Shown: positions 47,159 through 59,218 of the stretch, piece after piece | Layout of the letters: each line of letters starts with the position of its first letter | Position numbering within the stretch: position 1 is the first letter of the stretch | Origin: Zeugodacus cucurbitae | Taxonomy: Eukaryota > Arthropoda > Insecta > Diptera > Tephritidae | DNA: 64,000 nt | NCBI RefSeq assembly: GCF_028554725.1 | Contig: NC_071668.1 | Location: 25,274,501-25,338,500 of the forward strand | Reading direction: 5' to 3' | Made by a program: the position numbers and the translations under genes | Notes under the pieces: generated by a model | The model's input: the letters and a program-made list of their open reading frames with translations, nothing else | Databases searched by the model: none | Told to the model about the DNA's origin: nothing

Positions 47159-48156
47159 TTGGGTGATCTACTCAAAGCGAATTTATTTTTACCAACCAAC
47201 CTTATAACAATCCTTTTCGGAATTCCCTCCTTTTTAAAGATAAAAAACAAAATAGCATTCTTTGGAATATATTTGTTAAAGATTATCTCTTTCAAATGTT
47301 GGCCGTGGATACGTCTCAGATGGTCCATCCGTTGAGTCCAATTTTCGATGACTCGTTCGAGCATTTCTACTGGTAACTGGCGAATGATACGCGGATGGTT
47401 AGCTCCAAGGCCTGAATCGAAGCGGGATTGGCCGCATATGATTTAGACGTTTTCTATCCTCACAGGAAAAAGTCTGACGGTGTGATATCACACGATCTTG
47501 ATGTCCAATCGACCGACCCAAAACTTATCTACTCGCCAAAGGGGTCTCTCAATAAATCCATTGATTGATTTTTGAAACCAAATATCGTCGAGATCACAAG
47601 CTTCAATTTTAGGCATATTCGGTTATCAAGTCGCGATAACGATCGCCATTGACAGTTTACAGACATTTTCACTGGCATCATTATTGCTGGATGAAATGGC
47701 AGCTATTTTTTCTGCTTTATATAACGTCTAATACCTATTCAGACAGAAATGAGTCTCAATCGCTGAATAGAATTCGGCTCGAAAATGTCGGATCTTCTTG
47801 GAACTATTCAAGAAGCGTTGTCGCTTGGGAAGATCGAGCTGCTTCAGTTCTTGCACAAACTGCATTTTGTACGCTTTAAATTTAAGATATCGACGTAAAA
47901 TGCGCTAAGTCGTTTTATATGTTATTCCGAATTGCTGCGAACGTCGCCGAATCGACTTTGCACAGTCTTCGTGTACACTCTCAGTTACGCTATATCAGCT
48001 GCTATATTTTCCTCACTACGTGCTGGACGTGGTCTATTCGGTCGAATATTATCCAATAATGAATACGGGGTCTCAATATTGGTGATGGTGTTGCGAATAG
48101 TATGTTCTGTCAAAAAAAAAACTATTGAAAAAAGTAGCTCTACTTGGATCACCCTT
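47159..48156 (-). mobile_element. second DD41D-type mariner, decayed
   Basis: About 1.0 kb bounded by GGGTGATCTACTC (47161) and, reversed, AAGGGTGATCCAAGTAG (ending 48156, followed by TA). The end sequence and the internal protein relate it to the rosa-type element at 20445. Unlike that copy it retains N-terminal and linker coding sequence but has many point mutations and indels. Confidence 0.7.
47270..48110 (-). pseudogene. DD41D mariner transposase relic
   Basis: Minus-strand fragments in order: NIRPNRPRPARSEENIAADI (about 48080-48020, the linker after the DNA-binding domain); a decayed FS.IETHFCLNR-like copy of FSDEAHFWLNG near 47750; sequence matching GDRYRS...PKMEELN near 47600-47650; SCDL..PSDFFL-like sequence near 47470; and a clear C-terminus, MLERVIENWTQRMDHLRRIH, then GQHLKEIIF, at 47364-47270. 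Numerous frameshifts and stops. No functional product. Confidence 0.72.
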
Positions 48157-49548
48157 TATATGAATAGAATAACGTATCTTCGATTCACCAAGCGTTAGAG
48201 ATTAGTAAATCGAACAAACTATGATATTTAAAGAAACGGAGTAGCGCTTACCATGTAATAAAATCAGTATCATCTCTCAAATACAAAATAATATAACTCA
48301 GAGATCTGAAATTAATTTTTAAATAGCTGTCAAAATTTTGTAGAATATTTCTCGTAATAACCTTCATATATAGTTTGTCTATAAATTATGCTTAAAATAA
48401 ATACAGCTGTTGGCCTGCACTATAATTCGGAAATTGAAACACTTTCATTGAGAACACCGCAAAAGCCTTGAGCATATAAAGCATTTGCATTTGCTTTTTC
48501 ATTTATGATAATCGCCATAATCCCTAGCAATACAAGGAATGAATAATGACATACACTTGTACATCAATGCCCACGAATCCGCACAGAAAACGCAGAAAAA
48601 CAACAAACTGTACAAGCAAAGCGATGCCATGCTAATGCACGCTGTCATTCAACAGTGTCCATTTGCCACTAACAATAGCCGAATCAACCGACTAAGAATC
48701 GCTGAAAAAATCCGCAGAAAAGGAAGCGAACTGTTGCAAAACAGAGTGGATGGGCGAAGGAAAGTGCTCTGGCACACAAAAAAAAGTGGCAACCACATGC
48801 ATACTCATGGAATAATGAAGAACAACAAGTGGAGAATACTTGTCAAAACAGAGCGAACAAATGCTGCTCATCATCGAATGGCGATAAAGGCAGTGTGTGT
48901 CGATATGTATGGCTATGTGTGTGTGCGTGCGTAGTATAAACAAGTGGCAAGGACATTATCATACCGTTGGCTATTGTCTGTGTTTCTATGTCAAACCGTT
49001 TGAGTATGTGTGCGGATATTTGATTGCAGTGAAAGCTTTCGGCCAAAATCAACAAGAAGAATATTGAGGAGGCGGCGGTGCGTGCTATAATGCTAATGGA
49101 GGCCGCAGCCAGCGAAGACCACAGCAAACGGTACGGAAATAAAGAAAGTGACTCCTTAGATGCTGTATTAGCAATGGCTAAAAAGAGGAATCAAACAAAT
49201 TGCTATCAGCTTAAGATGACTTTAGAGCGGAAGTGATGAGGACAGGCTCAAACGCAATGTTGATGCCATTCAATTGTTAATGCCTTTAAGAGCTGAATTA
49301 ATGTGCCATGTGCTTTGAGTAACATATTTCTCCTCAATTTAACGCATGCTATTAATGTTAAACAACAGCTTTTTGTCGTTTGCCATTTATTTATAAAAAT
49401 CAAGACTCAGATACTCGTATGAAGAGATATTATTTTTGGTCAGTGGTTTAGTAAGATTTCTAATTTGAGAGAATTAAAGTTATGTGCTAGTTATAGATAT
49501 TCCACTAAGAGTGGGCATTTTTGAGTATATTTTCCAAAATTAAATTCA
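48157..49548. other. unassigned DNA
   Basis: An ATG ORF of 131 codons (48539-48934) encodes a basic, His/Asn/Lys-rich peptide with no recognisable domain. I do not call it a gene. No mobile-element ends seen. Confidence 0.35.
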
Positions 49549-50006
49549 TCCATACATATAAAAGAAAGTCGTGTTAGTTACAATATTTAACGGCTGAATA
49601 AGAACGGCAGAACCGATTTGGCTTAAATTTGATTTGGAGGTAGCTTAGGGCCAGGGGCAGGACATATACTACTTTTTTTTTTTTGGAAAAAACCTAACTA
49701 TTGTGAATGAAAAAAAAACGCGATGAACTGGCAATGCCTCTAGATCAATATGCAAGCTATGATAGCTTATGACAAGCCAATATAATTATGCTGGCTAAGT
49801 CTTCTATACGAAATAAGCTAATAGCTTAATTTGCTGGTCAAAAAAAAGATTAAAACCTTTTCGCATTAATTAATATGTTTTTATTTAGTACAGTGCATTT
49901 ATATACGGGAACGGGAATGTGATCAGCAGAAATTAAATTTAGTAGTTCAACTGTACCCCTGTTGAAAACATAACAAAAAGAAATGTAGGATATACTAATT
50001 GATGAA

Positions 50007-50290
50007 GGAAATATTGGTATATATTTCCTTGGTGCCTCTGGTAGAACTGAAAAGACATTAGTTGTAGCCACTGTTCGTGCGAGATCCAACAATGTGGTTA
50101 CAGTTCCTTCTTCTCGAATATCAGCAATTGAAGGATTGTGTACGGCTCATTGAAGACTAAAATTATAGTTAAATCTTCAAACTGTTGAAAACTCAACATG
50201 TAATATTGCAAAACACTCCGCGATGGCCCAAGTTTTATCAGCATTGGAAATCACATGAAACGAATTCACAATGGCAAATAAACGTGCATT
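50007..50290 (+). pseudogene. Helitron PIF1-type helicase fragment
   Basis: The plus strand reads NIGIYFLGASGRTEKTLVVA, TVRARSNNVVTVPSSRISAI and EGLCTAH to a TGA at 50151. Then, in another frame, it reads STCNIAKHSAMAQVLSALEI, a stop, and NEFTMANKRALQPL. This parallels motif I (YFLDAPGGTGKT) to motif II (WDECTMANKRALEAL) of PIF1-like helicases in Helitron RepHel proteins. The Walker A Gly-Lys-Thr is degraded (GRTEKT). The Rep nickase domain was not found. Confidence 0.72.
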
Positions 50291-50397
50291 GCAACCACTT
50301 AAGGGGTTACATGCGTTTCATGGGTTCAAAAAATAATTTTTTTGTCTTTTTTGGCTTATTAATTTCTACAACATCTCAAGAATATTGTGCTCAATTT

Positions 50398-50755
50398 TCA
50401 AGTCGATCCGAATAATAGTCTCGGAGATACAGCCTTTGGAAAATGTGCGCTCCAAGTCGTACCTCCTTTTGTCGTAGGATCATTTCTTCCATTGATCATT
50501 TCTAATGAAAAATTCTCTCTGAGGAATGCCAGTAATGGTTCAGCTTCTGGCAATGAGAAATTTACATTGAAATCTCCTGCAAGGAGTACCGGTTGTTCGC
50601 TATACTCTACTGGTTCTCCGATAATATCTGCAAAAGCTTGCGAACCTGCAGTTAATAACGGTAATAAAGCTTTACCGCTGAACAATTTTATATCTCTCAT
50701 CGATGAATTTGGTGAAATATATATAGCAATTGAATTAAATTTTTTACTATTATGA
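50398..50755 (-). pseudogene. APE-type endonuclease fragment, Helitron-associated
   Basis: A minus-strand frame with SIAIYISPNSSMRDIKLF, then EQPVLLAGDFNVNFSLPEAE, LLAFLRENFSLEM and a TTKGGTTW block. GDFN is a catalytic block of endonuclease/exonuclease/phosphatase-fold enzymes. The combination GDFNVN...LL.FL.....L.M.N...TT..GTT is one I associate with endonucleases encoded by insect Helitrons. That association is from memory. The fragment lacks N-terminal motifs and the C-terminal SDH block, so it is partial. Confidence 0.6.
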
Positions 50756-50760
50756 TTATC

Positions 50761-53147
50761 GCTATGGTTCATTTTGCATTGTTCTAAGAAAGAGTATTTC
50801 AAACAAAAGTCACACAAAATAGTTGAGAATTCGCAGAAATGAAACAGAAACGAAAGAAAAACAAATAATGCACAAGCATACAAACATACATATCCGTACA
50901 TGTGAATATGTCACCAACCAAATATTTAAACATTGTTCTACAAAAACAAGAATTGCTCAAATAGCATAAGCATGGCAAGTGCTTAAAGTTCTCTGCTTTA
51001 CTCTCCTTCACTCTCTCTCTCTCGCGTTAATTGTTCAACGCTATTCCACTGGCAATGCCAGGAAGTTTTGATCATTCTGGCTGCATATAAGAAACTGAAC
51101 TTTAAGCATTCAGCTTAACTCTATTGATCATATTTCACTCATAGGCGTGAATTTATCCGTATCTCATACCATCTACTAATATGAGCGTAATCGTGAAAAG
51201 GTCTCACTAAACAGCTGAAACTGTGTCTAACATTACTACCATAACTTGCACTCAATTGAGTCTTCATTAAAATTTAAAATTGATTTTTTTAGCAAATAAA
51301 AAGATTAAATCACATTCCTTTCAACAATTTTTCAAACCTCTAACATATTACACACACACCTAGTCACAACAACAAAACTTGAAGACATCAATAACATAGA
51401 TGCTAAAGCACAGTGCTGTAATTACCAAAATTTATATTCGGTTCTTATCGTTTTCGTTTATTAGATCACGTAACATTATAATAATAATCATTATTAAGAC
51501 ATCAAGCACGTAGATATGCAACTACTGGTATTGACAGATTGAGTAGCCAGCGGAATCGTTGACAATATAACATAAATTAAAGTAATACATGCATGCATGT
51601 GCCCGAAAATGATAAAACAAAGACGGTAAACGAAAAATGAGAAAGCGACAAAACGTTCAAGGGCAACAACAGCAACCACAAGGCGAACAATTACATCACA
51701 TGCGTGCGTGAACACCATGGAAGTGAATTGCGGCGTCACGTCTACGCCGTGGTGTACATATGCGTCCAACGCCAGACATGTCTCATGCCAGCTGGGTAGA
51801 CACTTCCTTTGTCCTTTGCCCTATTCAAGGCAACAAACGTGCAGCTTCGCAGCTTAACAAAGCGCGTCTAATCGCATTTAAAAGGCAACTCATGTCCGAC
51901 TGTGCTCCACCCGAAATGCCTTAGTTTCTCTCAAGTTGTGCGTTCTTTTGACGTACTCTACATGGCGCTTATTGTCTTCAAATTCTCAACGACGTTTTCT
52001 CTTTTATACAAGTTGTGATGTGTTTCCGAAAATCATCAGTGTTGACAGCGAAAATTGTGGAGTTGATGGCTACCCTTTGTGTTGGTTCTTATATTACTCT
52101 TGTGCTGATTTGTGTTTGTTGTTTTCACAGCAGCAACAGTTGGCGTCTTCAAGTATAATTGATATTTGCCACCTTTTCAATAAAACTTAATACACTCAAA
52201 GTACTTAAATGTCATATGGACACGAATACATGTGTCATTGATTCGTATGTCTATATTTAGAAAGATATGTGTGTATATGAATAACGGTAGTCATACTTTT
52301 ATAACACACTACAAATCCACATACGCTCACTCTCTTCATTTGCGGTCTTTATTGATACTTATAACGCGCCTAAATATGTATAACGTAGGGTACATGCTGG
52401 TCTACACTCATTACTTTGCTGACCCATGCTCTCGCACATTAATATTCGGCTAAAGTGTTTATTAATTATGCGGTCATTGCTTTTGTTGTATATTATTAAT
52501 TGCTTGCTGAGTTTTCTGGTGTTATTAATATTGAAATGCGATCTCGTTTGTGGGTAATGATGATGAATGACCTAAATCTCAATCAAAACTGACACTCAGC
52601 TAAATATATACATATATTTATAAATATATTTATATATATATGTTATATATAGAGGCAAGTCACATGCGTTGGCAATTATAGGCATATAAATATACATGGC
52701 ATATTAAATAATACCAATCAGTAGATATATTTATAAAAACATGGAATGTAATGTGTGCATTAGGGATCTTAAGCAATATGAAGCGTCGAAATTTTAATGA
52801 AGTTGATTTGAAAGACCGGTGTTTAAAAATACGGAAAAAGTAAATTCTGGGTTAATATTACTGTCTCGCCGATTTCGTACTATTCATTAAATATATTACA
52901 CACGATTCAATGAAATAAACCCTCATATGAGCCCAGGTTGAAATATTTCTTAATCCCATGTATTTATGTTTCATAAAATCTCTACAGATTTCGGGAAAAA
53001 AGTAGCATTAGAATACGTCTTTAGAACCTTCTATATGATACGCTAGCTTGACCATCAGATGTATTAATGGTAAGAATTCGACCATTACCTCTCATGGAAA
53101 CTGGAACCCAGAACAATAAATAATGTATATTTAACTTACAGACCCGA
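50761..53147. other. unassigned DNA with simple repeats
   Basis: Contains a (CT)n tract at 51010-51023 and a (TA)-rich low-complexity stretch at 52600-52650. 51780-52180 is less AT-rich. No gene could be supported. Confidence 0.4.
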
Positions 53148-53509
53148 CAGACGTTGTCCTCCGTGATATTTCAAGCTATTAGAATAAGAACAAACAACAA
53201 ACCATATTTTTTTGGCTGGGACAACCTGGAGTTAATATTTAATTGGAATGAAATTTGGGTACACCGACAGCGTGACATCCAATTATAAAACATTTCTCAA
53301 ACACATTTTCCCAAAACAATCTCCGTTCCAGACGTTGTCCTCCGTGATATTTCAAGCTATTAGAATAAGAACAAACAACAAACCATATTTTTTTGGCTGG
53401 GACAACCTGGAGTTAATATTTAATTGGAATGAAATTTTGGTACACCGACAGCGTGACATCCAATTATAAAACATTTCTCAAACACATTTTCCCAAAACAA
53501 TCTTTATAC
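53148..53509 (+). repeat. tandem duplication, 2 x 181 bp
   Basis: 53148-53328 is repeated at 53329-53509. Units start CAGACGTTGTCCTCCGTGAT. The copies are almost identical; one visible difference is ATTTGGGTAC versus ATTTTGGTAC. No coding content. The remainder to 53702 is unassigned. Confidence 0.95.
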
Positions 53510-53702
53510 CTTCAGATAGTTTTTATACTGTAACTATGGCTGAAGACACACAAAGTATTTTATTAAAATCAGTCCAGCCGTTTATGAAGAGTTGTATACA
53601 TAACGAAGAAGAAGATATTAAAATTCTGTAAGAAAATAATTGTGAACAGGCTGATACAGTTTACCACGATTTCTTAAGGCTTTCAATAAGGTAACTAACT
53701 CT

Positions 53703-54766
53703 TTTTATACTCTCGCAACAAAAGATGCTAAGAGAGTATTATAGCTTTGTTCACATAACGGTTGTTTGTAATAGTCTGTCCGTCCGTCTATCTTGACGAA
53801 ACTTGGAACACATGTTCCTTGGGACCGTGAGGAGGTGGGTATTGAAATGGGCGAAATCGGACCATTGCTACGCCCACAAAATGGCGAAAACCGAATACCT
53901 ATAAAGTGTCAAAACTAAGCCATAAATAAAGTTATAACAGTAAAATTTGGTTCAGAGGATCACATTAGGGAGGGGTATATTTGGGAGTAATTTTTTTTTT
54001 TTTTGGGGAAGCAAATTGGTTTTTTGTATATATCTCGCAAACCAATAAAGCTATATAAACCAAACTTTCTGCAGTCGGTTCCCTTACGTACCCCATCATA
54101 CACCACGAAAAAAGTTGATATCGGATAATAACCACGCCCACCTACCATACAAAGGTTAGGTTGGAAATGATTTAAAGTGCGTCAACTCACTAAGAAAAAC
54201 GTCAGAAACGCTAAATTTTACAGAAGAAATGACAGAAGGAAGCTGCACATAGATTTTTTACAAAATGGAAAATGGGCGTAGCGTCGCCCACTTATGGGTC
54301 AAAAGCCTTATCTCAGGAACTACTCGAACGATTTCAATGAAATTCGGCACATAAAATTTTCTTGACAACTTGATAACACTGATGGAAAATGAGCAACATC
54401 GTTTTACAACCACGACTACTTCCCTTAAAAATCAATTTTGAATTCCATCGGATTCCTTCACTTTATAATATATCCAATAAGGAAGCAATTGGGAAAGCAG
54501 AATACAACTTTACACAAGTACTGCATATCATCTGTGGTTTCACTTATGAAAAAATTGTCGAAATCGGACTATAACTTTTTAAGGCCCCGGATGTCGAAAA
54601 TAATGAACTCAGCGCCCAAGTGTAATTTTTAACCGAAAATATCGGAAAGTCTCCCAGATAATTTAATATAATTCGGAGAAATTTTTTTTTGTCTAATGGT
54701 ATGTCTCTGTTCCAAAAATTATTAAAATTGGGTCATAGCCTAGCACCCATATACCTAATTATAGTT
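53703..54766 (+). repeat. family X repeat, copy F (3' truncated)
   Basis: Begins TTATACTCTCGCAACAAAAG with the 5' hairpin arm and carries the CTGTCCGTCCGTCT tract (about 53775), GC boxes near 53870, 54135 and 54275, and downstream family sequence to ATACCTAATTATAG. It ends in a poly-T run at about 54766 without the family 3' stem-loop. Confidence 0.85.
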
Positions 54767-56419
54767 TTTTTTTTAATCCTTTAATCCGCATATAGTGGTT
54801 GTATGTCATATGGTCCGCTCAAACACTCTGTCCCTAATTCCCACGATTTCGAGAGTTTTTCTAATAAGCAAATTAGATGAAATATCTAATCTTCAAATCG
54901 TGATCGAAGTAAACCCTGTACTACCCTAGGGTTTGGTCAGATATATATACAAATTACATAAACAAATTATTATATTCTACACAAGCTCACACAAACACAT
55001 ATAATAATATTTATATATATGCATATGCCACTCATTTGCTTTTCACCTGTAGAGGGGCACACGCATATGAATGCAGATAAGTTAATTAATTAGTGGCAAC
55101 TTGAACCGCAGAGTCGCTTCACTGGGCAATTGTACTCAATACCCGTACCAATGAGTATTGTTGGTCGTCCAATAACTCCGTGCCAACACCAATAACAATA
55201 TGTATGTATGTAAAGTTTATTCGATGTGTAATGAAAGCTGATGACGTTAATGAGCAACAAATCAATTTTACGGAATCATAAGCAAAAATGATGTAATCGA
55301 TCAATTATAATACCCACAATTATAATACTCAGAATTTAATTAAATTGAAAAATTCTCTATACACAGATTCGGGGAATACGGTGAATGCGGAAACAATTTA
55401 CATAATTGTTACTTACGTTTTCATTAATTTGATACATAGGTACTGACCAATTTTGCGAAATTGTATGCATCTTATGCCCAAAATACACCTCTGCTGTATT
55501 TAATGCTACCTCGAAGATTAAATTTTAATTCAAAATAATTGTTTGGCTTTTTTATGGTTTAATAATTTTTTTATTATATACTTAGTGCACCTTAAGCACT
55601 CAAAAATTAATGTTATACGCATATATTTGTGAACTTATATGAAAACGCACGACACCATAAGATTCATTTATTAGTTTTGTTTGCCGTTTCCGTTATCCGT
55701 ATGCGCCTAATTCCAAGTGAAAACATTGACGTGTCTAATTATTTTCTACTTCAAAGTTTCGTTCACTCACACATTACTTTTGTATTGTTTTCCAATTATG
55801 TTGGCTAACTTCTGCAACACATGTTTATGTGTATATTTATGGTATGTGTGCTTGTGTGTGAGGCGAGAGGTGTGTGTTGACACAAATAGGTTGCTCAAGT
55901 TAGCCAAACATATTGTTTCCTTTATTTTTTTTTTTGTTTTCTGAGCCCACACACCAAATCGCCCAGCCACATTTGGTAGTACTTTCAGAAGTTGTCGAAC
56001 TTGTTTTTTTTACACAAGTTATTGTAAACGTGTTGCCATACTTATTGTTTTTCTTAGACATGCTGCCTCACAACGAATGAATATATTCATAAGTAGTTTG
56101 CCTGCCGCCTGTAGTATTTGTTTTACTTGACTTCGATACTTATTTATGGGCATGAATGTTAACCAATTAAACAAATACAAAAGTTTATTCACCGCCGCTG
56201 TTGCATTGAGTGGTTATTATTGATAAGTAGCGTGGGAATTATTGATAAGTAGCGTGGCCATAACGAAAGTAATTAATAATTGAGGAGACATAAGTGTTTC
56301 TGCAGTTCTTCCGCTTCTAATCAATTAATTACTATTTTATCTTTTGATCGTTTTTGGGATATTTCTGATTGCATTCGATGTACTTTTCATCCAATGAAAA
56401 ATTAAGGAGAGACTGTTAG
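54767..56419. other. unassigned DNA
   Basis: No supported gene. A short exact direct repeat, TTGATAAGTAGCGTGG, sits near 56220 and 56241. The rest is AT-rich. Confidence 0.4.
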
Positions 56420-57060
56420 TTTTAAAGACCATCCTGTGGTCTCGATAAAGTTTTACTAGTGTAACCTCGGAGACAATAGTCATTGTATGGTGTCCCCAGT
56501 ATACTGACATTCGTACTAATCGGACAGTGATCTGTTAAAACTCCTACTATATTTCTAAAGTCGGTAAAATATCAATACACGTTTGGGACGTTTGTCTGCT
56601 TGTTGAGCAAGTCAATGATTGTTTCCACCGAGACTAGTCTATATCAATGACCCATCTATATTCCCTCTTTACAGGACATTTTTTGTGAGGTGGTACCTAG
56701 TCTGGTTAGTTCATACGCTTCATAGTTACCTGAAACTTATTGCAGGTTTATCATGAAATAGTCAGATAGTCCCATAAATAACGCAAGGCATTATTTCACT
56801 ATCTTCGATGAGACTCTAAGAGACTTTAGTAATTTCAAGGCCGCCTGGCTGTCTGTAAATATAAATATACTTCTTGTCGTGAGCCCCATCTTTGTTACCG
56901 TAGCTGGAAGGCGATTTTGTTTTCTAATTTATCTGAAAAAACAGCACACCCGACTCGTTCCATCTGTGTAGAAACGTATCTCTGAATCCTTACTCTTATC
57001 CCAATTCTCTCTAGAAAGGATATGTTGGGGGCCGAATTTAAAATCACTTCTAAAGGATAA
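56420..57060 (-). pseudogene. LINE RNase H and C-terminal tail relic
   Basis: The minus strand reads IFIFTDSQAALKLLKSLRVS (about 56885-56810), GNYEAYELTRLGTTSQKMS (about 56745-56690), and FRNIVGVLTDHCPISTNVSI continuing LGTPYNDYC (about 56560-56470). This order is the RNase H domain (FTDSQAAL with its catalytic Asp, then GN..AD.LAR.G) followed by the TGHC.IG.H....G....C tail of RNase H-bearing LINEs (I/R1/LOA-type). Stops and frameshifts are present. No 3' end located. Confidence 0.72.
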
Positions 57061-59216
57061 CGAAAATCCGTGTTGTTGGGTAGAAATGGGAACTTGTGTG
57101 AGTTATCTTAAAAAAACTTTAATGTAAATACGTTCTCAAGTATATTTGAGTTTGATTCAATAAATACATGATATCAGACCCGGCTTCCTAGTGCTCAAAT
57201 ATAAAGATTTTCGACCTTATGGTTGCCCTTTTACCGTACATCTAGGTGAGGAAATTGTTTGCAAATACATATTGTGGCAAATATTATGTTGTAGCCTGTC
57301 CTTAGCTTAATATTTAAACAACTTTCCGTGAACTATCGAATATGTTAATTGTGTTCAACTAATTACAAAATCACAACTCTCATAATAAACTCCCTTAGCT
57401 ATACTATGTTGATACTTCAAAAGCATACAAATTATTCATAACTGAAATTCTCATAGACAAAAGTATGTGTAAGTGTTTATGTGTGCGTATTTACCCAATT
57501 ACGGTTGTTGGCTAACAACCGCAAGTGACCTAATTATAGAGAATTAGAAAACAAACCGAGCACTTCAACCTTGACCTGGGTCACCAACTTCATTTTCGGC
57601 TATACAATAAATTGCATAGTATGCGAGAGATGAAAAGAAAAGTTTGTAGAAAAGGTCATAATCTGCAAATTCAATCCTAAGAACTTTTTGGGCAAACAAC
57701 CGCATTTTAAAATACATCCAAATGAACCACAAACTTACAGCGCTGCGGTCCTTGGGTAAGGTAGGGTCAACCAATTTGTATGAATTCGCCACTGCGTGTG
57801 GATTGTTGTTGTTGTGAAAGCTAAACTTCGTACTAAGTACTAATAAAAAATTCCCGTCATTTGCACGTGCCACAAAGGTTGGCAAGTGACAAAACCACGA
57901 ACTTTGTGGCGCCCAGCCAGGCAATAAAGGTGGATTTTTACGTCTACACATTGTGTCAGCAAATACATATACCGATACGCAGATATATGTATGTAATATA
58001 TACATGGAGACTAATTTATGTAGGCACACTTATACACCACTTGAAATGACAACTCTTCTATACCCTTACCTCGCCACTTCATTCGAATTATTCGCCGTAG
58101 TCCGATTGGTTGTTGGCGTGCTAACAGTGTCGGTTGCCGACGATTTTCGGCTCGACTCCACGGCGCGCGCATTTTTGATGGAATTTATAAATTATTTATT
58201 GTCACGCGCTTTTCGCCAATCTGTGTTTGCGTTCATATTTTATGCATACGAAATTGTCTGGATTACTTACTCAAATACGAAACTACTGCCTGCACACTCA
58301 AATATGTACACGCTAATGTTTGTAAATGAAAACACAATAATTTTCGTAGAGAAATGAAGTGCACAAAATAGTAGAATAATAACCATAATTTTTAAATAAA
58401 CAAGTGACTTGAAGTGCACCTGTTGTGCGAGAGAATTTTATTTAAGGCTTTTATATTATTCGCAATTTTTTGAATAAATAAACACCTCTAAAATAGTGGC
58501 AGGTTAATAACTGTCGCATACATATAGGAACCACACATAATTATTGTCTGAAAAATACCACCACTAATACTATTTTTAATAAATAATTAAACAATTTTAG
58601 TTATATTTCTCCAATAAAGAACATCAGAGATAAAGCTGTCTCGCGTTCGAGAGTAGACAATCGAACAAACTATATTCAACCATATGGTCCAACCTGACAT
58701 AACATGTCCTGTGGCGCATACGCAATAGCGTTGCCCTACCTTTTGTGGTAGGGAAATACTTGAACCTGCGCAATAAAACATTTGTTTACCCTTACTTTTG
58801 AGCAGAGTTCGTAGCTTATATTTTCTTTAAAGGATTAAATTTTTTATGAAAAGCAGCAAAAAAATATTTGTGTTGTAATAGCTGATAATTGTATTCTGAG
58901 CCATTATTGTCATTGCGAATAGTCAAAAATGTGTAATACCACATTGTAGATGTAATCGCATATTATTCTGTACGAATTCAACTGAATAACTTTGTTGTTG
59001 TTTTGATATGTAAATTTATTGGCAAGAAGGCAGTGCGCAGAGTTAGCGAGCAGAGAAATGGAGAACAATCGTAGACAGCTTATACCAACATCAACTTGTA
59101 TTCATCGAAGGAGAACTAAGTCAAATTAAATTGGAATACAGAGCAAAAAATGCTTCAAACCTGAAATTAGTCCGCGATTAGTTGAAAGGTGCATGTGAGT
59201 TATATATATATATATA
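57061..59216. other. unassigned DNA
   Basis: A 154-codon open frame lies on the minus strand (57565-58029) and a 134-codon frame on the plus strand (57953-58357). They overlap antiparallel, neither shows a domain I recognise, and I do not call either a gene. A (TA)n tract at 59200-59218 abuts the next element. Confidence 0.35.
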
Positions 59217-59218
59217 TA

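Larger units (their letters stand above)
49549..50760. mobile_element. scrambled Helitron relic
   Basis: Starts with TCCATACATATAAAAGAAAG and continues into AACGGC(T/A)GAA/GAACCGATTTGGCT-type sequence near 49590-49625. From memory this resembles the 5' end of insect Helitrons (TC start, TATATAAAAG, CGGCTGAACCGATT). Downstream lie a PIF1-type helicase fragment on the plus strand and an endonuclease fragment on the minus strand, with unrelated repeat sequence between them (about 50300-50440). The opposing strands mean the locus was rearranged or holds two insertions. No 3' hairpin/CTRR end was identified. Confidence 0.6.

Noticed and set aside
48539..48934. 131-codon ATG frame, basic and His/Lys/Asn-rich
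   Set aside because: No recognisable domain, signal or splice context. Frames of this length arise by chance across 64 kb.
57565..58357. Overlapping antiparallel frames of 154 and 134 codons
   Set aside because: Mutually overlapping with no domains. At most one could be real and nothing favours either.
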